Shown here piece by piece: positions 6,590-8,157 of a stretch of 8,157 nt of DNA. The notes below the pieces were generated by a model, which made no database searches, was not told the DNA's origin, and saw only the letters and a program-made list of their open reading frames with translations. Position numbers and translations under genes: made by a program. Location: contig DNJW01000021.1 in assembly GCA_003488965.1 (NCBI GenBank), positions 1 through 8,157 of the forward strand, read 5' to 3'. Numbering within the stretch: the stretch's first letter is position 1; each line of letters starts with the position of its first letter. Source of the stretch: Lachnospiraceae bacterium. Its GTDB lineage: Bacteria > Bacillota > Clostridia > Lachnospirales > Lachnospiraceae.

Positions 6590-6742
6590 GGTTATTTGGT
6601 ATCTTGTTCGTTGCATGATTTTACGGCAGAAGGCACAAGTGCAACATTTTCAGTATTTCCGTTTTTGCCATGTGCAATAATGGTTTTTATATTAGCTCTT
6701 TTATTGGCTGTCAAAAAATTTGGTAAGAAAGAAATGAGGTAA
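6581..6742 (+). pseudogene. C-terminal remnant of a membrane protein gene, 5' part lost
   Basis: I do not recognise the family. The + strand frame is open from 6581 (just after a stop at 6578-6580) to the stop at 6740-6742. Its last part reads FPFLPCAIMVFILALLLAV followed by KKFGKKEMR, a hydrophobic span with a basic tail, as at the end of a membrane protein. The stop is 3 bp before the ATG of the next gene, whose ribosome binding site lies in the final codons; that is operon-style spacing. There is no credible start codon before an ATG at 6680, and the upstream half overlaps the regulator start on the other strand. The front of the gene was therefore probably removed when the two segments were joined. 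It could instead be chance translation of AT-rich promoter DNA. Confidence 0.35.
6686..6714 (-). promoter_or_regulatory. Near-consensus sigma-A promoter for the degraded two-component pair
   Basis: On the - strand a perfect -35 TTGACA (6714-6709) and a -10 TATAAA (6691-6686) are separated by a 17-bp spacer. Transcription would begin near 6679, about 90 bases upstream of the regulator ATG at 6589, and run into it. The match is good, but the region is AT-rich and also overlaps a possible + strand coding remnant. Confidence 0.5.
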
Positions 6743-6745
6743 ACT

Positions 6746-7042
6746 ATGGAAAAGAAAAAATTACAAAATATAAGCATTGCTGCCCTTATGATCAGTCTGC
6801 TGCCCTTTGTAACACTAATTCCTGTATTTCTGCAAATCGTATTGTCTGATGGATTGCGTACAGTTTGGGGCGGCGTCAATATTGCCTGTGTCATTACTGG
6901 GCTGTGCCTGTCTATTATCTGTGTTAAAAATAATAAAAGTCGGAGCCTGATAAATATTGTCTCTACAATTATCAGCGCCTTGTTGCTGATACTGGTTATT
7001 GGGATTATTATTTTGGCTTTGCTTTTAACTTTTCTTCAATAA
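6746..7042 (+). CDS. 98-residue hydrophobic protein with three membrane spans, unknown function
   Basis: I do not recognise a named family. The product begins MEKKKLQN, then has hydrophobic stretches at about 9-33, 43-60 and 69-96 separated by a charged loop KNNKSRS, giving three predicted membrane spans. The start has TGAGG (6735-6739) 6 bp upstream. Hydrophobicity continues without charged interruptions or stops to the end (LLLTFLQ), which supports real coding; the opposite-strand frame over 6592-6894 looks like its shadow. It follows a truncated membrane-protein tail at 3 bp distance, so it was probably the second gene of an operon whose first gene is damaged. Whether it is still transcribed is unclear, since no promoter is obvious on this strand directly upstream. 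Confidence 0.75.
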   Translation: MEKKKLQNISIAALMISLLPFVTLIPVFLQIVLSDGLRTVWGGVNIACVITGLCLSIICVKNNKSRSLINIVSTIISALLLILVIGIIILALLLTFLQ

Positions 7043-7055
7043 GTTTAGTACGGAC

Positions 7056-7088
7056 TGTAATGAAATTGTAAGAAGTGTTCGCTATACT
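7056..7088 (+). promoter_or_regulatory. TGTAA direct repeat with -10-like box, candidate two-component-controlled promoter remnant
   Basis: TGTAA occurs at 7056-7060 and 7067-7071, 11 bp apart, with similar flanks (TGTAATGAA and TGTAAGAAG). A -10-like TATACT follows at 7083-7088, with no good -35 element. Paired repeats one helical turn apart in place of a -35 are typical of activator-dependent promoters of OmpR-family regulators, such as those of lantibiotic loci. No intact gene follows; only a kinase scrap does. Confidence 0.4.
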
Positions 7089-7090
7089 AA

Positions 7091-7165
7091 AATTGCAAAA
7101 CCTTTCTGCGGCTCGATATCAGCGATAATGGTGTTGGCATCCCAGAAGAAGGAAAGGATATATAA
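7091..7165 (+). pseudogene. Scrap of a histidine kinase ATPase domain (G1 box)
   Basis: Between stops at 7088-7090 and 7163-7165, this frame reads FLRLDISDNGVGIPEEGKDI. LDISDNGVGIPEE is a textbook G1 box of a histidine kinase with its usual flanks. No start, N-box or G2 box is present nearby, so this is a relic of about 20 codons. It is not part of the - strand kinase remnant, which keeps its own G1 box (VQDNGIGVSAE). Confidence 0.65.
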
Positions 7166-7219
7166 AAGTGTCATCTGATGAAAACGGCAGCACTTTCTTG
7201 AAAATCTTCTGTTATGGGG

Positions 7220-7250
7220 TTGACTCTCACACTATGGTATACTCTAAAGT
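7220..7250 (+). promoter_or_regulatory. Promoter of the MerR-family gene, possibly with 19-bp spacer
   Basis: TTGACT (7220-7225) and TAAAGT (7245-7250) are 19 bp apart, the overlong spacing typical of promoters that MerR proteins act on by twisting the DNA. A second reading is an extended -10, TGG plus TATACT (7235-7243), with no matching -35. I do not see the clean dyad expected between the boxes, so autoregulation is inferred from spacing only. Confidence 0.5.
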
Positions 7251-7269
7251 AGGATTGAGCTCAGGAATA

Positions 7270-7281
7270 CACATATATGTG
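7270..7281. repeat. Perfect 12-bp palindrome in the MerR leader
   Basis: CACATATATGTG is its own reverse complement. It ends where the ribosome binding site GAGGTGG (7281-7287) begins, so it could act as a small operator or hide the ribosome binding site in a weak hairpin. It could also be chance in AT-rich DNA. Confidence 0.4.
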
Positions 7282-7292
7282 AGGTGGAACAA

Positions 7293-8111
7293 ATGTTAAG
7301 AATAGGAGATTTTTCAAAGCTGTCAAGGATCAGTATTCGTATGCTGCGGCATTACGATGAGATCGGTATCCTGCATCCGGAAAGTGTGGATGATTTTACC
7401 GGATATCGTTATTACAGCGAGTCCCAGCTTCCGCTGGCGGGAAAGATACAGGCGCTGAAGAGTCTGGGCTTCGGGCTTTCCGCGATAAAGGAAATACTGG
7501 GCAAGTATGAGGATGCACGGGAAATGGAAAGGTTTCTGCTGGTAAAACGGAAGGAGCTGGAAGAGGAAGTGCAGGGGATGCAGCAAAAGCTGATACTTCT
7601 TGACAGTACACTGAAATGGATGAGAAAGGATGGTAATTTTATGGATTACAATGTTACATTAAAGACAGTACCGGAACGTTATGTTGCGAGTGTGCGGCAG
7701 GTGATCCCTGCTTATGACAAGGAGGGGCTGTTATGGGAGATCATGTGCCGGGAACTGGAAGGACAGAATGTGCAGCAGGCGGTGCCGTGTTATGGGATGG
7801 CAATTTTCCATGATGAAGGGCATAAGGAGCATGACCCGGATGTGGAGATCCAGAGCGCGGTTGTGGGGACATATCAGGATACGGAGCATGTGAAATTTAA
7901 GACCGTGCCGCCGATCCAGATTGCGTCTGCCACATATAAGGGCAGCTATGACCAGATTTCAAGAGTGAATGCAGCTGTTGCGAACTGGGTGGTTGCGAAC
8001 GGATTTGATTTTGACGGGAAGTCATTCTGTATCTATCATGTAAGTCCCAGTGACACATCTGACCCAGAGGAGCTGGTCACGGAAGTTTGTTTTCCGGTAA
8101 AAAAGAAATAG
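7293..8111 (+). CDS. MerR-family transcriptional regulator with GyrI-like effector-binding domain
   Basis: Cytoplasmic one-component regulator of 272 residues. The N-terminal MerR winged helix (MLRIGDFSKLSRISIRMLRHYDEIGIL, then FTGYRYYSESQL) is followed by a long helix (about 75-112) that forms the antiparallel dimer coiled coil. The second half (about 118-272; KTVPERYVASVRQVIPAY, ASATYKGSYDQI, EELVTEVCFPV) has the character of a GyrI-like or BmrR-type drug-binding domain. The ATG at 7293 is preferred because GAGGTGG at 7281-7287 lies 5 bp upstream; the GTG at 7284 falls inside that site. The gene is richer in G+C than the rest of the window. MerR proteins of this type usually activate an exporter or their own gene on binding lipophilic compounds. 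No target gene is visible in the window, but it may lie downstream. Confidence 0.92.
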   Translation: MLRIGDFSKLSRISIRMLRHYDEIGILHPESVDDFTGYRYYSESQLPLAGKIQALKSLGFGLSAIKEILGKYEDAREMERFLLVKRKELEEEVQGMQQKLILLDSTLKWMRKDGNFMDYNVTLKTVPERYVASVRQVIPAYDKEGLLWEIMCRELEGQNVQQAVPCYGMAIFHDEGHKEHDPDVEIQSAVVGTYQDTEHVKFKTVPPIQIASATYKGSYDQISRVNAAVANWVVANGFDFDGKSFCIYHVSPSDTSDPEELVTEVCFPVKKK

Positions 8112-8130
8112 CATGTGCTGATTCAGGCAT

Positions 8131-8154
8131 TTAGGAGGCGTCTCTTAGGAGGCG
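8131..8154 (+). repeat. 10-bp direct repeat TTAGGAGGCG, cut close to window end
   Basis: TTAGGAGGCG occurs at 8131-8140 and again at 8145-8154, separated by TCTC. It follows the MerR stop by about 20 bp. Each copy holds an AGGAGG ribosome-binding-like core, so one may serve a gene starting just beyond the window. It might also be the edge of a longer repeat. Confidence 0.5.
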
Positions 8155-8157
8155 CTT

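Larger units (their letters stand above)
7043..7292. other. 250-bp intergenic region made of relics and the MerR promoter
   Basis: From left to right the gap holds a TGTAA direct repeat with a TATACT box, the kinase G1-box scrap, and a loose inverted repeat AAAGTG (7165-7170) and CACTTT (7191-7196) with a 20-base loop and no long T-run. The promoter and leader of the MerR gene follow. No complete gene is visible on either strand. Confidence 0.6.

Noticed and set aside
6159..6680. Long + strand open frame of 173 codons
   Set aside because: It lies antisense to the response regulator, whose receiver and winged-helix motifs are clear on the - strand. The translation lacks domain character.
6592..6894. 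- strand open frame of 100 codons before the regulator
   Set aside because: It is antisense to the hydrophobic 98-residue protein, has no good ribosome binding site and ends inside the regulator start region; most likely a shadow.
7165..7196. Inverted repeat AAAGTG / CACTTT as a terminator
   Set aside because: A six-base stem with a 20-base loop and no following T-run is too weak to call.
1..8157. CRISPR array, tRNA, rRNA, transposase or attachment sites
   Set aside because: I saw no array of spaced repeats, no tRNA-like cloverleaf sequence, no transposase motifs and no terminal inverted repeats around the damaged region.

Overview
The window looks like chromosomal DNA from a low-to-moderate G+C Firmicute, most likely a gut clostridium of the Lachnospiraceae type. 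The grounds are the AT-rich codon use, strong purine-rich ribosome binding sites, tightly packed ATGA-overlapping genes, and proteins that resemble clostridial two-component and drug-export families. This assignment is inference; there is no rRNA or other marker gene.

Region 1 (1-4850, + strand) is an intact two-component system and ABC exporter module. It starts with an OmpR-family response regulator cut by the window edge. A histidine kinase with almost no extracytoplasmic sensor follows. A 96-bp gap carries a plausible promoter preceded by four CAC-containing repeats spaced exactly 11 bp apart. The gap is followed by a 50-residue single-span membrane protein, an ABC ATPase and two ABC-2 type permeases, all coupled by overlapping stop and start codons. 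The simplest reading is that the regulator binds the phased repeats and switches on the small protein and the exporter, probably in response to a membrane-active or antimicrobial compound. The substrate cannot be read from the sequence.

Region 2 (4932-6589, - strand) is a second two-component system, convergent with the first and visibly broken. The regulator has lost roughly 70 residues in frame between its receiver and DNA-binding domains. The kinase has lost the segment with its phospho-acceptor histidine and is frameshifted at the same point. The kinase sensor and ATPase parts are otherwise well preserved, so the damage looks recent.

Region 3 (about 6581-7292) is a patchwork. It holds a + strand membrane-protein tail without a beginning, an intact 98-residue hydrophobic protein, a promoter-like stretch with a second 11-bp direct repeat (TGTAA), and a scrap of about 20 codons encoding a histidine-kinase G1 box. 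It reads as a scar left by several rearrangements around a former two-component and membrane-protein locus.

Region 4 (7220-8111, + strand) is a MerR-family regulator with a GyrI-like effector-binding domain, more G+C-rich than its surroundings and with its own promoter. It has no obvious partner gene inside the window. The last bases hold a 10-bp direct repeat cut off by the window end.
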